A stretch of DNA of 44,363 nucleotides from CAYNNQ01 sp964398785 (GCA_964398785.1 CAYNNQ010000023.1:1-44363); one strand, 5' to 3'; shown: positions 7,479 through 17,007, counted from the stretch's first letter. A program made the numbers and translations. The notes: a model not told the origin generated them from the sequence alone.

Positions 7479-8321
7479 CTACCTTTTTTCCTGGTAATGC
7501 AGCCCCCTTTTTTCCAGCCATTCATCCACACTTCCCTGGAGCAACTGGTAGTATTTATGGGAACCTCCCAGGCCTTTTCGGGCAAAAAAATAGTTAATCT
7601 CTAGCAGGAAAGGTCCCTTTAATCTGTTCTTTTCGCTTTGGAATAAGAGGTCGATACCGGCCAGGTTTATTCCGCTTCTATGCACTAGCTTTTTTACGAG
7701 TTCGATTCCCTGTTTTTGCAGCTGGGGATCCGAATTTTGGTCAATTCGGGCTCCGGAGCGAATACTGTGCAGAAAATTGTGTTTATCGGGCTGGACCCGC
7801 CAATATGAATAGTACCGCTCACCCATGATCGCTACCCGCAAAGTCCTGCTGTCCGTTTGAATAAATTCTTGGGCCAGAAATCCCGAAAATCCGCTTTTTT
7901 CCATTCGTCGGTACATATCCAGGACAGAGCGTGCCTGCTGCGGTGTTCTTACCAGAAAGACCAATTGACCTTCACCGCCGTGGTTGTGCTTTAAGACAAG
8001 GGGGTAGGAAATCTCTGTCCAAAATGAAAACGGGCAGGACTCTGCCGAGGCAAAAATGTAAGTCCGGGGATGGGGCAGGTCCAATTCTTTAAAAAGTCCT
8101 ACGTCTCCGATTTTCCCCGGGTAGGTGTAGCGGCAATCATAATTGGGAAACACATGCGTGCAGTTGGAGGTGGCAGCAGTGTATAGTTTTTCGTGTTTGC
8201 CCTGGGGTAAAAGTATGGCACTGGCTTTGCGCATATCCGCAAGGTCTTGCTCATCTGGATTTCTACCTGCGCAGAGCTTGGAGACATCTCCTCCAAGCAT
8301 GGGATGATAGGAAAGAATCAT
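7479..8321 (-). CDS. ATP-grasp / RimK-like ligase family protein
   Basis: 280 residues from the ATG at 8321; a GTG at 8372 would add 17 residues but lacks a ribosome site. The ATP-grasp pattern is present: YPLVLKHNHGGEGQLVFLV (phosphate-binding lysine and glycine loop), FLAQEFIQTDSRTLRVAIMG (the adenine hinge and following strand), NLAGIDLLFQ and the metal-binding LLEINYFFA. This matches the RimK and glutathione-synthetase-like group, which joins a carboxylate to an amine through an acylphosphate. The N-terminal part (MILSYHPMLGGDVS) is the pre-grasp region. Substrate unknown. It stands between the FliA-linked small gene and glpX with its own gaps. Confidence 0.75.
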   Translation of the reverse strand: MILSYHPMLGGDVSKLCAGRNPDEQDLADMRKASAILLPQGKHEKLYTAATSNCTHVFPNYDCRYTYPGKIGDVGLFKELDLPHPRTYIFASAESCPFSFWTEISYPLVLKHNHGGEGQLVFLVRTPQQARSVLDMYRRMEKSGFSGFLAQEFIQTDSRTLRVAIMGERYYSYWRVQPDKHNFLHSIRSGARIDQNSDPQLQKQGIELVKKLVHRSGINLAGIDLLFQSEKNRLKGPFLLEINYFFARKGLGGSHKYYQLLQGSVDEWLEKRGLHYQEKR

Positions 8322-8514
8322 AGTCCATTCCCAGCATCGTGCATAGTTGGATTCCCATTTTGCGGGGGTCACAAAACACCCAGTAAATTAAAAAATAAAC
8401 AGGCAACGGCGAGGAACCAAAAATATCTGGCTATCTTTGGATTATGGGAAAAGCATTCCCGTATCCAAAAGGGTTACAGGAAAAGCATGTCTTTTTTGAT
8501 TTTTTCTGAAGGGC

Positions 8515-9504
8515 TCAGTCGTATTTTACAGCGCTTATACGCATCAGCTTGTCCCATTTGTGGAAGGATTCCATTCTTCGGACCGTTCCCGTCTTGCCAC
8601 GCATGACCAGGGAATGGGTGTTTGCCCCGCTCCCGGAATAATGTACGCCGCGCAGAAAAGTTCCCCCGGAGAGGCCGGTGGCGGCAAAGAACACATCCTC
8701 ACTTTGAACCAGGGAATCCACGTCCAAGACTTTGTGCAGATCGTGGCCGCTTTGATCCAAAGCCTTTTTTTCGTCTTCCTTTTGCGGGTCCAGCCGGGAA
8801 AGTATCTCTCCGCCCAGTGCTTTGATCGCGCAGGCGGCTAAAACTCCTTCCGGTGTACCTCCCGTTCCCATCATTATGTCCACTTCTGATTCCGGATCCA
8901 CAGCCATGAGAGCGCCGGCAACATCTCCGTCCGAGTGCAGCTGAATACGTGCGCCAGCCTCGCGGATAGCAGTTATCAACTCCTGATGCCTGGGCTTGTC
9001 CAGGACAAAGACCACGAGATCATCCACATCCTTGCCCATGGCATGGGCCGCCTTGCGCAGGTTATCCTCTACCGAGGCACTCAGATCGACCACGCCCCTG
9101 GCCTCGGCCGGCACTACCAGTTTGCGCATATAGTAACTCGGACCGGGGTCGAACATGGCCCCTTGCGGCGCAACTCCAACAACCGAGATGGCATTCGGCC
9201 GGCCGAAGGCAAGCAGGTTGGTTCCCTCCACGGGGTCAACCGCGACATCTGTGGCCGGCCCATCCCCTGATCCAACAAATTCTCCGTTATACAGCATCGG
9301 GGCTTTATCCTTTTCACCCTCCCCGATTACCACTTTTCCGGCTATTTCCAGGTTATTGAAGGAGAGGCGCATGGCGTCCACGGCTGCCTGGTCACCCGCT
9401 TTCTTGTTCCCGCGCCCAAGCCAGCGGGCCGAGGCCAGAGCCGCGGATTCGGTAACCCGGACCAGGTCCAGGGCCAAGTTGCGTTGCGGTGCTTCCATGT
9501 TCAT
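8515..9504 (-). CDS. glpX: Fructose-1,6-bisphosphatase class II
   Basis: 329 residues, the normal GlpX size. It dephosphorylates fructose-1,6-bisphosphate in gluconeogenesis and sugar-phosphate supply. Motifs: VIGEGEKDKAPML with metal-binding Glu residues, VDPVEGTNLLA (the DPxEGT metal/catalytic motif), DIMMGTGGTPEGVLAA and FFAATGLSGGTFLRGV. The ATG at 9504 follows an AGAGGAT ribosome site. The stop of tkt lies 12 bases upstream, so glpX is co-transcribed after transketolase. Confidence 0.96.
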   Translation of the reverse strand: MNMEAPQRNLALDLVRVTESAALASARWLGRGNKKAGDQAAVDAMRLSFNNLEIAGKVVIGEGEKDKAPMLYNGEFVGSGDGPATDVAVDPVEGTNLLAFGRPNAISVVGVAPQGAMFDPGPSYYMRKLVVPAEARGVVDLSASVEDNLRKAAHAMGKDVDDLVVFVLDKPRHQELITAIREAGARIQLHSDGDVAGALMAVDPESEVDIMMGTGGTPEGVLAACAIKALGGEILSRLDPQKEDEKKALDQSGHDLHKVLDVDSLVQSEDVFFAATGLSGGTFLRGVHYSGSGANTHSLVMRGKTGTVRRMESFHKWDKLMRISAVKYD

Positions 9505-9516
9505 GGTTATCCTCTT

Positions 9517-11484
9517 CTATTTTTCATGCTCTAGGATAAATTGGGCCGCTGCTTCCGGAGTAAAACCGTAATTTTCAGCTAATGTTCCGGCCGGAGCGGA
9601 GGCCCCGAATTGGGCTAGGCCAAGCACTGCTCCTTCCGAGCCGATATATTTATACCAAGACATGGGTGAGCCGGCCTCCATAGCAAAGCGGGCCGAAATT
9701 TCCCGAGGCAAAAGTTTTTTCCGGTATTCTCTGGGCTGGGCGTCAAATAACTCCATGCACGGAACACTTATAACCCGTACTTCTTTTTGTAGCAGTTGGG
9801 CAGTCTGCAGGGCCAGATGGACCTCGGATCCGCTGGCCAGCAGGATGATTTCCGGGCTGCCGGAGGGCTCACTAAGGATATAGGCCCCTTTGCCTACTCC
9901 TTCCCGCATGCGGGGGTAAGTAGCGCTGTCCAGAACCGGCACTCCCTGGCGGGTAAACAGTAATGCACTCGGGGTCTCATTTTGCTTTAAGGCAATATCC
10001 ATGCAGATTTTTGTCTCGTTGGGATCGGCCGGGCGGAATACATTCAGGTTGGGAATAGCCCGCAAAGAACTGGTATGTTCCACCGGCTGATGGGTTGGGC
10101 CGTCCTCGCCCACATAAAAGGAGTCATGGGTAAAAACATGCAAAACCGGCAGCTTTTGTAGGGCAGACATACGGAGGGCATTACGTTCGTAATCGGAAAA
10201 GACCAGAAAAGTTGCACCTAGGGGAATGATTCCGCCGTGAAGGGCGAGTCCGTTCAGTATTGTCCCCATGGGAAATTCCCGCACTCCAAAAGGTAGGTAG
10301 CGCCCACAAGGATTTTGACTGTTAAATATCCCGCATTCATTTCGGAAGTGGACGGTCTGATTGGAAGGATCTAGATCCGCGGATCCGCCCAGAAGGGTGG
10401 GGAGTTGATCCAGAATATGGTTCAGACAGGCACCGAAGGCCTTTCGGGTTGCCAGCGGCTTTTCCGGATCGAATTCCGGCCAGTTTATTTCCCTGTTTTC
10501 CGGAGAAGTCCATATCTTTTGCCAGTATTCGGCAAACCATTGCTCCCGTTCAACTTTCTTTTCCAGGGCACTTTCCCATTCTTCGGCTTTCTTTCTAAGT
10601 TCCGGAAAACGTGTCTGGAATCCATCAATAGCCTCGCTGGGTAAATAGAATTCTTCTTCCACGGGCAAATCCAGGTTTTGTTTGCTTGCCTTTATTTCCT
10701 CCGGGCTGAACGGGGCGCCGTGAGTGGATTCGCTGCCCTCGAGGCTGGCACTGCCTTTGGCCATGGTCGTGTGCCCGATTATTAGTGTGGGCCTTGTATT
10801 TTCATGTTGGGCTTTTTGCAGAGCAAATCGGATTTGTTCGTGACTGTGTCCATCAATTTCGATCACTTGCCAGGAAAAGCTGCGGAAGAGTTGGGCGTAG
10901 TCAGTGGCATCCGCACGCTCGCTTGGTCCGGCTAATTGGATCTTATTGCTGTCGAAAAAGACAGTGAGGCGGTTCAGTCCCCATTGGCCAGCGAGTGCGG
11001 CGCTACCCATGCTTACGGGCTCCTGCAGGTCTCCGTCCGAAGCAATTACATAGGTGTAATGGTTGCATATGTCCGCTCCCAGTTTTTCTCGCAGATGTAC
11101 CTCGGCTGCTGCCATGCCGCAGGACATGGCCAGCCCCTGCCCTAGAGGGCCGGTAGTTGCTTCCACCCCCGGAGTGAGATCATGCTCCGGGTGCCCAGGA
11201 GTACGGCTTCCCCATTGGCGGAATTGCTGAAGATCCTCTAATGTTAAAAAACCGGAAAATGTCAGCAAACTGTAAAGCAACATGGATTCATGGCCCGCGG
11301 AAAGGACGAAGCGGTCGCGGTTGAACCAGTCCGGGTTGTCGGGGTCGAAATTCATGAATTCCTTGAAAAGTATGTAGCCAAAGTCTGCCGATGACATGGC
11401 TCCACCAGGATGGCCGGAATTGGCTTTCCGGGTGGCGTCCATGATAAGCCCTTTTATAATGTTTACATTGTGCTGGTTGTCCAT
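9517..11484 (-). CDS. tkt: Transketolase
   Basis: 655 residues, full length. It transfers two-carbon ketol units using thiamine diphosphate. Motifs: GHPGGAMSSADF near the start, ASDGDLQEPVSMGSAALAG with the ThDP/metal GDG-type motif and FDSNKI, and a C-terminal pyrimidine part with FSDYERNALRMSAL and HDSFYVGEDGPTHQPVEH. LQEP replaces the common LMEG, a mild variation. No strong ribosome site precedes the ATG. It lies between rpiB and glpX, so the three genes serve pentose-phosphate interconversion and hexose formation. Confidence 0.95.
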   Translation of the reverse strand: MDNQHNVNIIKGLIMDATRKANSGHPGGAMSSADFGYILFKEFMNFDPDNPDWFNRDRFVLSAGHESMLLYSLLTFSGFLTLEDLQQFRQWGSRTPGHPEHDLTPGVEATTGPLGQGLAMSCGMAAAEVHLREKLGADICNHYTYVIASDGDLQEPVSMGSAALAGQWGLNRLTVFFDSNKIQLAGPSERADATDYAQLFRSFSWQVIEIDGHSHEQIRFALQKAQHENTRPTLIIGHTTMAKGSASLEGSESTHGAPFSPEEIKASKQNLDLPVEEEFYLPSEAIDGFQTRFPELRKKAEEWESALEKKVEREQWFAEYWQKIWTSPENREINWPEFDPEKPLATRKAFGACLNHILDQLPTLLGGSADLDPSNQTVHFRNECGIFNSQNPCGRYLPFGVREFPMGTILNGLALHGGIIPLGATFLVFSDYERNALRMSALQKLPVLHVFTHDSFYVGEDGPTHQPVEHTSSLRAIPNLNVFRPADPNETKICMDIALKQNETPSALLFTRQGVPVLDSATYPRMREGVGKGAYILSEPSGSPEIILLASGSEVHLALQTAQLLQKEVRVISVPCMELFDAQPREYRKKLLPREISARFAMEAGSPMSWYKYIGSEGAVLGLAQFGASAPAGTLAENYGFTPEAAAQFILEHEK

Positions 11485-11711
11485 GGTTATTGCCGTTTTT
11501 TGGAGTTAAGGTTGGACATGCGTGTATTGATTCCGAGCCGGTTACCGGCTGGATGTGTGAAAGCAGGAAATGCCTCCGAAGTCAAGGAGCTTTTCCGGGG
11601 CAATAAAACCGTTCCGGTTCGATTATTAGTGCATTCACGGGGATACTTGCACTTGTTTGAATACAGCGAGGGATGGACCCGGACTCGGGATCTTGCGATT
11701 ATTGGGCTGAT

Positions 11712-12149
11712 TCAAGTAAGGGAATCGATCATGTCTACCCGGCGTGAGTGCCGGCCAGCCTCAAATCCGTTTTTCAAAAATTCACGTGCTATACTTATGC
11801 CTAGTTCTACGCCAATTACCCGGTCCCCCATGCACAGTACATTGGCGTTATTATGCAGCCGGGACATGCGGGCCATGAATTCGTTGGCGCAAAGCGCCGC
11901 CCGGACTCCTTTTATACGATTGGCCGCCATGGACATGCCTAGACCGGTTCCGCAAATAAGTATTCCCAGGCAATTCCGTTCCAGAATCTCCCCGGAGAGC
12001 CGGACGGCATAATCGGGGTAGTCGCAACTGGCTTCGGTTTGAGTCCCCACATCGATTACCTCATATTCCCGGGAAAGATTCTCCATTAAAACGTTTTTCA
12101 GGTTTATCCCGGCGTGGTCCGAGCCAAAAACAAGTTGTTCAACGGTCAC
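11712..12149 (-). CDS. rpiB: Ribose-5-phosphate isomerase B
   Basis: 145 residues with a GTG start at 12149 behind an AGGAGA ribosome site. It interconverts ribose-5-phosphate and ribulose-5-phosphate. Motifs: FGSDHAGINLK, YPDYA, the active-site ICGTGLGMSMAANR with the catalytic Cys, and RLHNNANVLCMG. A 227-base gap with an AGCCGG/CCGGCT hairpin separates it from tkt downstream. A plus-strand open frame through this gap is antisense to rpiB and tkt and is not credible. Confidence 0.95.
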   Translation of the reverse strand: MTVEQLVFGSDHAGINLKNVLMENLSREYEVIDVGTQTEASCDYPDYAVRLSGEILERNCLGILICGTGLGMSMAANRIKGVRAALCANEFMARMSRLHNNANVLCMGDRVIGVELGISIAREFLKNGFEAGRHSRRVDMIDSLT

Positions 12150-12224
12150 GATGATTCTCTCCTAATTATTGTAATAATTTGGGCCTTTTGTCAAAAAATC
12201 CATCCTTTCGGCAGAGCGTCATAT

Positions 12225-12593
12225 TCAGGCGGTGCTTCCGCACCGTTTGTTGATAAATTCCTCACGAGTCTTGTTCAATTCCTCCTTAAGATGACTTATT
12301 TCTTCTTCAAGGAAGGATATTTGCTTAAGGGCAAGGTCGGTTTCCGGGTCCTGAAGGTCGATCTGTGTGGAGCCGCCCCTTGTTTGATGGAAAACGCATT
12401 TGCCCAAATAATAAAGTTCTTGCTGCAATCTTTTCTCTAGCTGCTTTATTTCCCAGACTCGGCATGTTTTGATGCACACCCATTTTAATTCGCTGAAGAT
12501 TATTTTCCAACCGGTGAGGATGAGAAGCAAGGGCTCTTTCCACCATGGGATTTTCCGGTCCGAGTAACTGTGCGGAGCAGATCTACTACTCAT
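12225..12593 (-). CDS. Small coiled-coil protein, unknown function
   Basis: 122 residues with a strong ribosome site (AAGGAGG, 7-8 bases before the ATG). The N-terminus is basic and followed by a hydrophobic amphipathic stretch (EPLLLILTGWKIIFSEL), too short and broken for a sure membrane helix. The C-terminal half, from residue ~50, is a heptad-rich coiled coil (QISFLEEEISHLKEELNKTR). No known family recognised. It is the last gene of the rpoH operon, 35 bases after the LolB-like gene, so a membrane-associated scaffold role is possible but unproven. Confidence 0.6.
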   Translation of the reverse strand: MSSRSAPHSYSDRKIPWWKEPLLLILTGWKIIFSELKWVCIKTCRVWEIKQLEKRLQQELYYLGKCVFHQTRGGSTQIDLQDPETDLALKQISFLEEEISHLKEELNKTREEFINKRCGSTA

Positions 12594-12628
12594 AAGAACC
12601 TCCTTGTGGTTTCTTTTCCTGTACGGAG

Positions 12629-13432
12629 CTACCCGTTTATGTGCAGGTTCTTTCCCATCGAATTGTTTTCAGAGGGAAAAATATAAAGTGTCTTTGTATC
12701 CGGGGGGATACGCAACTCGAGTTTTTCCGGCTTCCAGGGTTCTTCCCTGAACTTTAGTTCCTTGATGCGAATCACGGCTTTTTGTCCTTTATTCAACTTC
12801 AAGTCTATCCTGTGGGCGATATGTCTTTTGGATCCGAAATCGCTGAGTTCCGCCTGCCAATTTGATCCAGTGAACTGTATGGGATCACTTTTCATACTTA
12901 ATGTCATTTTTTTTATCTTGGATCCGGAAGGAAAGGAGTATGTTGTTTTTTTGCCTTGTTTTTCGCACTTGGTATAGTTCTCCGGTGCCAAGCGGACATA
13001 TTGTCCTGTAAGGAAACGGGATATTTCCAGCAAATCAAAAGGAGTGGGGAAACCGACTGCATTGGCCCCAACTCGGCCGTCATCGTGCTTGTACAAAATT
13101 TTTCGGGAAGGGTAGAGTGCCTGCCATTGTCTTTTGTCCTCGCGCCACATGGAAAATATCTGTCCTATACCCGCCATAAGATCCATACGGAGTGGGTAGT
13201 CGTTGTTTCCCCACAAATTCGCTAGAAAACGATCCTTCCTTTCCGGGCCGTAATAATTGATGCTTATTTTTACCCGGAATGACTCCGGGACCGAATTCTT
13301 GCTTGGTGCGGAATGGATAAAATGTGCCCATTGTTGGGCAGCGGGCAAGGGCGGAGCCGTCTGCTTCTGGACCGGCAGGCAGGCCGTACATAAAATCAGT
13401 ATAAGGCTAAGTGATAAAGGGGTCTTTAGCAT
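12629..13432 (-). CDS. LolB-like outer-membrane lipoprotein
   Basis: 267 residues with a lipoprotein signal (lipobox LCTAC, Cys near residue 18). The mature part is beta-rich: repeated alternating strands such as FRVKISINYYG, LRMDLMAGIGQIFSMW and KKMTLSMKSDPIQF, with the LolB/LolA-like fold ending in a C-terminal strand KLELRIPPDTKTLYIFP. LolB receives lipoproteins from LolA and inserts them in the outer membrane; delta-proteobacterial versions diverge a lot, so the function is likely rather than certain. The start codon sits right against the TPR gene stop (no gap), showing translational coupling. Confidence 0.65.
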   Translation of the reverse strand: MLKTPLSLSLILILCTACLPVQKQTAPPLPAAQQWAHFIHSAPSKNSVPESFRVKISINYYGPERKDRFLANLWGNNDYPLRMDLMAGIGQIFSMWREDKRQWQALYPSRKILYKHDDGRVGANAVGFPTPFDLLEISRFLTGQYVRLAPENYTKCEKQGKKTTYSFPSGSKIKKMTLSMKSDPIQFTGSNWQAELSDFGSKRHIAHRIDLKLNKGQKAVIRIKELKFREEPWKPEKLELRIPPDTKTLYIFPSENNSMGKNLHING

Positions 13433-15115
13433 TTATTCAACGGACATTCTTTTTTGTACCTGGGAAAGACGTTCTTTTGTCCGCGACTTGTCTTCAGGGT
13501 TCAGGCCAATTTTTAAGGCCTTTTGATATCCATTGGCAGCTTTGGACCATAGTTGAAGGGCCCGGGCTATATCTGCATAGTGCATCCAGATGACTGCGTC
13601 CGAAGTCTGGGAGACGGCCTCCTGGATTTTTGACCAAGCCTTGTCCAGTTCTCCCTGTTTGAAGAGGACCCAAGCCAGGGAATCTTGGTAATAACCATTA
13701 TTGGGGTCCTGTTTTAAGGCGTTTTTCACCAGCACCAGGGCCCGATCTAGATTTTTTTCCTGCTCTGCCAGTATATATCCCACGAAGTTGAGCGCCTTGG
13801 CGTTTTCCGGATCAATGCTTATTATCTTTTCCATGACTTCCAGGGCCTTCTCGCGTTTGCCTCTTTCTTCCAGTATTAGACCCTTGAAAGTCAATAGTTC
13901 GGTAGCCTTGGGCCATTTTTTTAGCCCTTTTTCCAATACCTGCAAGGCCTTGTCCCCCTGATCCTTCTCCTGGAAAACCTGTGCCTTCAGGCTCCAGAAT
14001 TCTTTGTCCTCGGGGAACTTGTCCAAGCCTTCCTTGACCAGTTGCATCGCGCTGTTTTTTTTACCTGTCTCGAGTGCAAGATTCGCCCTAAGGCGCAGTG
14101 CACGGTGATAATAGTCGCTCTGTGCAGGGATTTTTTCCAGGTATTTAATGGCGGAACCAATGTCTCCACTGGATTCATAGGAAAGTATGGCCAGTTGTAG
14201 ATAAGTCTTTTCCGGAGGGTTTTTCTTTTGCAGGATATTTTTCAATATTTCCCGGGCGTGGCTGTAGTAGCTGTTTTGCAGGAACTTGGCCGCTGCATTG
14301 AGCTTGAAAACGGTATCCTCGGGTCTTTTTTCCACCATGAGCATAGCTTGGTCCGGCTCGTTCAGTTTAAGGTCCAAGGATATGACCCGCAGGAGCAACT
14401 TTTTATTGTCCGGCTGCAAGCTTATCATCTTGCGGTAGATTTCTTCGGCCCGGGCGTAGTTTTTGTCTTTTTCATGGACATAAGCCAGCTCCGCCCAAGC
14501 CTTGAGCAATTTCGGGTCCTTGTCCACGGCCTTTTTCAAGTGGCTCACGGCCTTTCTGTTTTGTTCCAGACAGGCCTGACTCCGTCCCCACAGATATTCA
14601 GCCTTGGCACTTCTGTTGTCCTTGGGCAACTTTTTCAAGAGATCTAGTGCATTGGTACAATTGTCATTTTGTAGATATAAGGAAGCGGCATCCTCAATCA
14701 GGCTCGCATCCCCGGGCATTTTTTTCAGGCAGTCGAGGATCGTGGTCAGGGCGGCTTCTTTTCTACCCTCCGCCAGGTAGGATTTGGCCAGGGAAATATA
14801 CAGGTTTTTCTTCTCCGGATAGAGTTTTATGCCTTCTTTCAGGATTTTCCTGGAGGCTTTAAAATTGGTTTGACGCCAATAATAGTTAGCCAGCTCCAGA
14901 TAGAGATACGGGCTGGGATCTTTTTGGATCGCTTCTTTCAGGGCTTTTGCCCCTTCCTTGCTGTGTGGATCTTCATTGAAGCGCAGGAATTGGAATGTAG
15001 CCTCGGCTTGGGGGGAAAGATCCCATTCAGCGGGCGGAGTCCTTGTTTTTTGGGCTGCACATCCAGCCAAGCTTATGGCAACGAGTATTATAAGCGGAAG
15101 ATATTTTTTTTGCAT
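13433..15115 (-). CDS. TPR-repeat lipoprotein
   Basis: 560 residues. A signal peptide with lipobox LAGCAA (Cys at ~19) makes it a lipoprotein. The remainder is almost entirely tetratricopeptide repeats, with the W/L-G-Y-A-F-P pattern visible for example in AWAELAYVHEKDKNYARAEE, ALNFVGYILAEQEKNLDRAL and SLAWVLFKQGELDKAWSKIQ; I estimate a dozen or more units. Such proteins scaffold periplasmic or outer-membrane complexes. It sits 33 bases after the HD gene and directly abuts the LolB-like gene, a pair often seen together in Desulfovibrionales, which suggests a joint role in outer-membrane biogenesis. Confidence 0.85.
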   Translation of the reverse strand: MQKKYLPLIILVAISLAGCAAQKTRTPPAEWDLSPQAEATFQFLRFNEDPHSKEGAKALKEAIQKDPSPYLYLELANYYWRQTNFKASRKILKEGIKLYPEKKNLYISLAKSYLAEGRKEAALTTILDCLKKMPGDASLIEDAASLYLQNDNCTNALDLLKKLPKDNRSAKAEYLWGRSQACLEQNRKAVSHLKKAVDKDPKLLKAWAELAYVHEKDKNYARAEEIYRKMISLQPDNKKLLLRVISLDLKLNEPDQAMLMVEKRPEDTVFKLNAAAKFLQNSYYSHAREILKNILQKKNPPEKTYLQLAILSYESSGDIGSAIKYLEKIPAQSDYYHRALRLRANLALETGKKNSAMQLVKEGLDKFPEDKEFWSLKAQVFQEKDQGDKALQVLEKGLKKWPKATELLTFKGLILEERGKREKALEVMEKIISIDPENAKALNFVGYILAEQEKNLDRALVLVKNALKQDPNNGYYQDSLAWVLFKQGELDKAWSKIQEAVSQTSDAVIWMHYADIARALQLWSKAANGYQKALKIGLNPEDKSRTKERLSQVQKRMSVE

Positions 15116-15148
15116 AGATGATTAAATTAATCCAGTAAGGGATAAGAG

Positions 15149-15898
15149 TCAATTTCGGGATTGGGTCTTGAGAAGCATGTGATAGACTTCCCTGCCAATA
15201 TCCAGGCCGCAGTCAATGAATTTGGGACCATGGATCCGTCCGGTGTTTGTCCGGAAGGTTTCCTTTATTTCCTTTATTTTCTCCAGCCCCTGGGGGAAGA
15301 TCTGGACAAGGTTGTTTACATCCCATTCGTTGAAATCGCATATCTCCCATAATGTTGTGTCGAAATTGTCCGGCCCCCATCGGAATTTGTCTGCATCGTA
15401 CAAACAATTACTTACCAGGGCGGAGCAATAGTCCGGTGGGGAGGCGGGCGTTTGAAAGGCCTCATGATTGTATACTGCAAAAGCAATCCTTTCAATTTCT
15501 TCCGGCTCGAAGGGGTATTCCCGGAGTATCTTTTTGCTAAGTTCTGCGCCCTTTTTTGCGTGGTTTGTATCCAATCGGCAGATATCATGCAAAAGTCCGG
15601 CGCATTGGGATAGCAGAGTCAGTCTGCGGCATTCCCGATTATCCATGTCCTTTCCCTCAATCATGCACAATGCTCCGGCCTCGATGCTCACGGTCTTGCA
15701 GTGGGCTATACCGTGTCCGAATCCGGTCTGGATAAACGGGAGGACGTCTTCCCGCAATCTGCTGAGCAGGGGGTTTTGGAAAAAATTTTCCCGGGAATGG
15801 GAAATCTCAGCGGCAAACAAGGAATAGAAAGAGAGCCTGCACCCCCGGGCCAGCTCCTGGGACTTGCTCCGTATGGACTGCAGATCGCAATTAATCAT
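15149..15898 (-). CDS. HD-domain phosphohydrolase
   Basis: 249 residues. HD motifs in order: GFGHGIAHCKTV (first metal His), LLHDICRLDTNHAKKGA (the HD pair and a further His), YNHEAF and YDADKFRWG (distal Asp). This is the metal-dependent phosphohydrolase fold that acts on nucleotides or similar phosphates; the substrate cannot be told. The start codon overlaps the end of rpoH by 8 bases, so translation is coupled to the sigma factor. No regulatory domain, signal or membrane segment. Confidence 0.8.
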   Translation of the reverse strand: MINCDLQSIRSKSQELARGCRLSFYSLFAAEISHSRENFFQNPLLSRLREDVLPFIQTGFGHGIAHCKTVSIEAGALCMIEGKDMDNRECRRLTLLSQCAGLLHDICRLDTNHAKKGAELSKKILREYPFEPEEIERIAFAVYNHEAFQTPASPPDYCSALVSNCLYDADKFRWGPDNFDTTLWEICDFNEWDVNNLVQIFPQGLEKIKEIKETFRTNTGRIHGPKFIDCGLDIGREVYHMLLKTQSRN

Positions 15899-16856
15899 CT
15901 ATCCAATCCCGGGAAAAGTCCTTAATATTGTCGCTCATTTGGTTTTTTATTTTCTGCAAAAGCCGGGATTCAATCTGCCTTACACGCTCGCGGGTAATTC
16001 CGTATTTTTCACCTATCTCCCGCAAAGTTACCGGGGATTCGGCCAAGAGTCGATTTTCCAGGAGGTCTTTTTCCTTGATGTTCAGCTTATGTTCTATTTC
16101 CTTTATATGTTCTTTCAGCAGAGAAGCGGTCTCCTCCTGGAGGATTTTGTCCTCGGTTCCGGTGTCCAGGGCCGGGATGAAATTAAGGGGAGTTGTCTCT
16201 CCGTCCTCTCCATAGGGCATGTCCAGGGAAAGGTCATTAAGCCCCATACGCTGTTGCATTTGATCTACGTCGGAGCGGGTGACATGCAGGCTGTCCGAAA
16301 TGGTCTCGCTATCCGGGGTGATACCCATGGACTCCAGCCTTTGTTTCTCCTTGTTAAGGTTGTAGAAAAGCTTTCGCTGGGCCTGGGTGGTGCCTATTTT
16401 GACCATACGCCAATTGTCCATTATGAATTTGAGGATATAGGCTTTGACCCAGAAGGCGGCATAATAGGAGAATTTGATTTCCTTGTCCGGGTCAAATTTT
16501 TGCAAAGCCTTCATAAGCCCCACATTACCCTCCTGGACGAGGTCGAGGAGGTTTTTCATCCATTTGCGTTGAAACTCCATGGCGATCTTGACTACAAGAC
16601 GCAAGTTGGAGGTTATGATCTTAAAGGCGGCCTCCTGATCATTTTCGTTTTGATACCTCCGGGCCAGATCGAACTCCTCCTCCGCAGTCAAGGTGGGGAA
16701 GCGGTTTACTTCCTGCATGTAGACCCGGAGGGGGTCGATCGTGGCCGGAGCAGAAGTCTGGTCCTTAACAGCAAGGCCACTGGGGGAAATGAGATTGGGG
16801 AGATTTTCCCGTTTTTCCGTTTGATTATTTTCCGTTTGCTTTTTGTCTTTTTCCAT
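15891..16856 (-). CDS. rpoH: RNA polymerase heat-shock sigma factor (sigma-32 type)
   Basis: 321 residues from the ATG at 16856; a TTG at 16934 could extend it by 26 codons. Sigma-70 regions are clear: 1.2 (IDPLRVYMQEVNRFPTLTAE), 2.1-2.4 (LVQEGNVGLMKALQKFDPDK; FSYYAAFWVKAYILKFIM) and 4.2 (VTLREIGEKYGITRERVRQI). QRKLFYNL matches the RpoH box just after region 2.4, which separates it from RpoS and RpoD. It directs transcription of chaperone and protease genes in heat or protein-damage stress. It heads an operon with HD, TPR, LolB-like and coiled-coil genes. A good promoter at 17036-17008 gives a ~145-base leader. Confidence 0.85.
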   Translation of the reverse strand: MEKDKKQTENNQTEKRENLPNLISPSGLAVKDQTSAPATIDPLRVYMQEVNRFPTLTAEEEFDLARRYQNENDQEAAFKIITSNLRLVVKIAMEFQRKWMKNLLDLVQEGNVGLMKALQKFDPDKEIKFSYYAAFWVKAYILKFIMDNWRMVKIGTTQAQRKLFYNLNKEKQRLESMGITPDSETISDSLHVTRSDVDQMQQRMGLNDLSLDMPYGEDGETTPLNFIPALDTGTEDKILQEETASLLKEHIKEIEHKLNIKEKDLLENRLLAESPVTLREIGEKYGITRERVRQIESRLLQKIKNQMSDNIKDFSRDWIDD

Positions 16857-16866
16857 GGGTCTTTTA

Positions 16867-16938
16867 TTATCTATCCGGGAGGTTTTTGGGAGCAAAGAGA
16901 GGTTCTTTGATGCAATTATCCACAGCGGAGGCAATCAT
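16867..16938 (-). CDS. Possible 23-codon upstream ORF in the rpoH leader
   Basis: An ATG at 16938 opens a 23-residue frame (beginning MIASAVDNCIK, ending NLPDR) that stops at 16867, ten bases before the rpoH ATG. It lies wholly in the predicted rpoH 5' leader. Its ribosome site (AAGAGA) is poor. It could be chance. Confidence 0.2.
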   Translation of the reverse strand: MIASAVDNCIKEPLFAPKNLPDR

Positions 16939-17007
16939 GGGCCTGATTCTCTTTGCTGGGCTTGTTTACGGATTTTTGAGTCTAGGCGTATCTTGTATCA
17001 GAAATTG

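Noticed and set aside
7690..7710. GAGTTCGATTCCC resembling a tRNA T-loop
   Set aside because: It lies inside the ATP-grasp gene on the coding frame, and no matching acceptor or anticodon arms are present.
11410..12012. 200-codon plus-strand frame across the tkt-rpiB gap
   Set aside because: Mostly antisense to rpiB and tkt, with no ribosome site; only ~70 codons lie in the gap and no family was recognised.
12160..12189. TTGACA-N18-AATAAT before rpiB
   Set aside because: The predicted start would fall at or after the ribosome site of the GTG start, so it cannot be the working promoter.
15864..16910. 348-codon plus-strand open frame
   Set aside because: It is exactly antisense to rpoH, has no ribosome site and no domain; rpoH motifs on the other strand are unmistakable.
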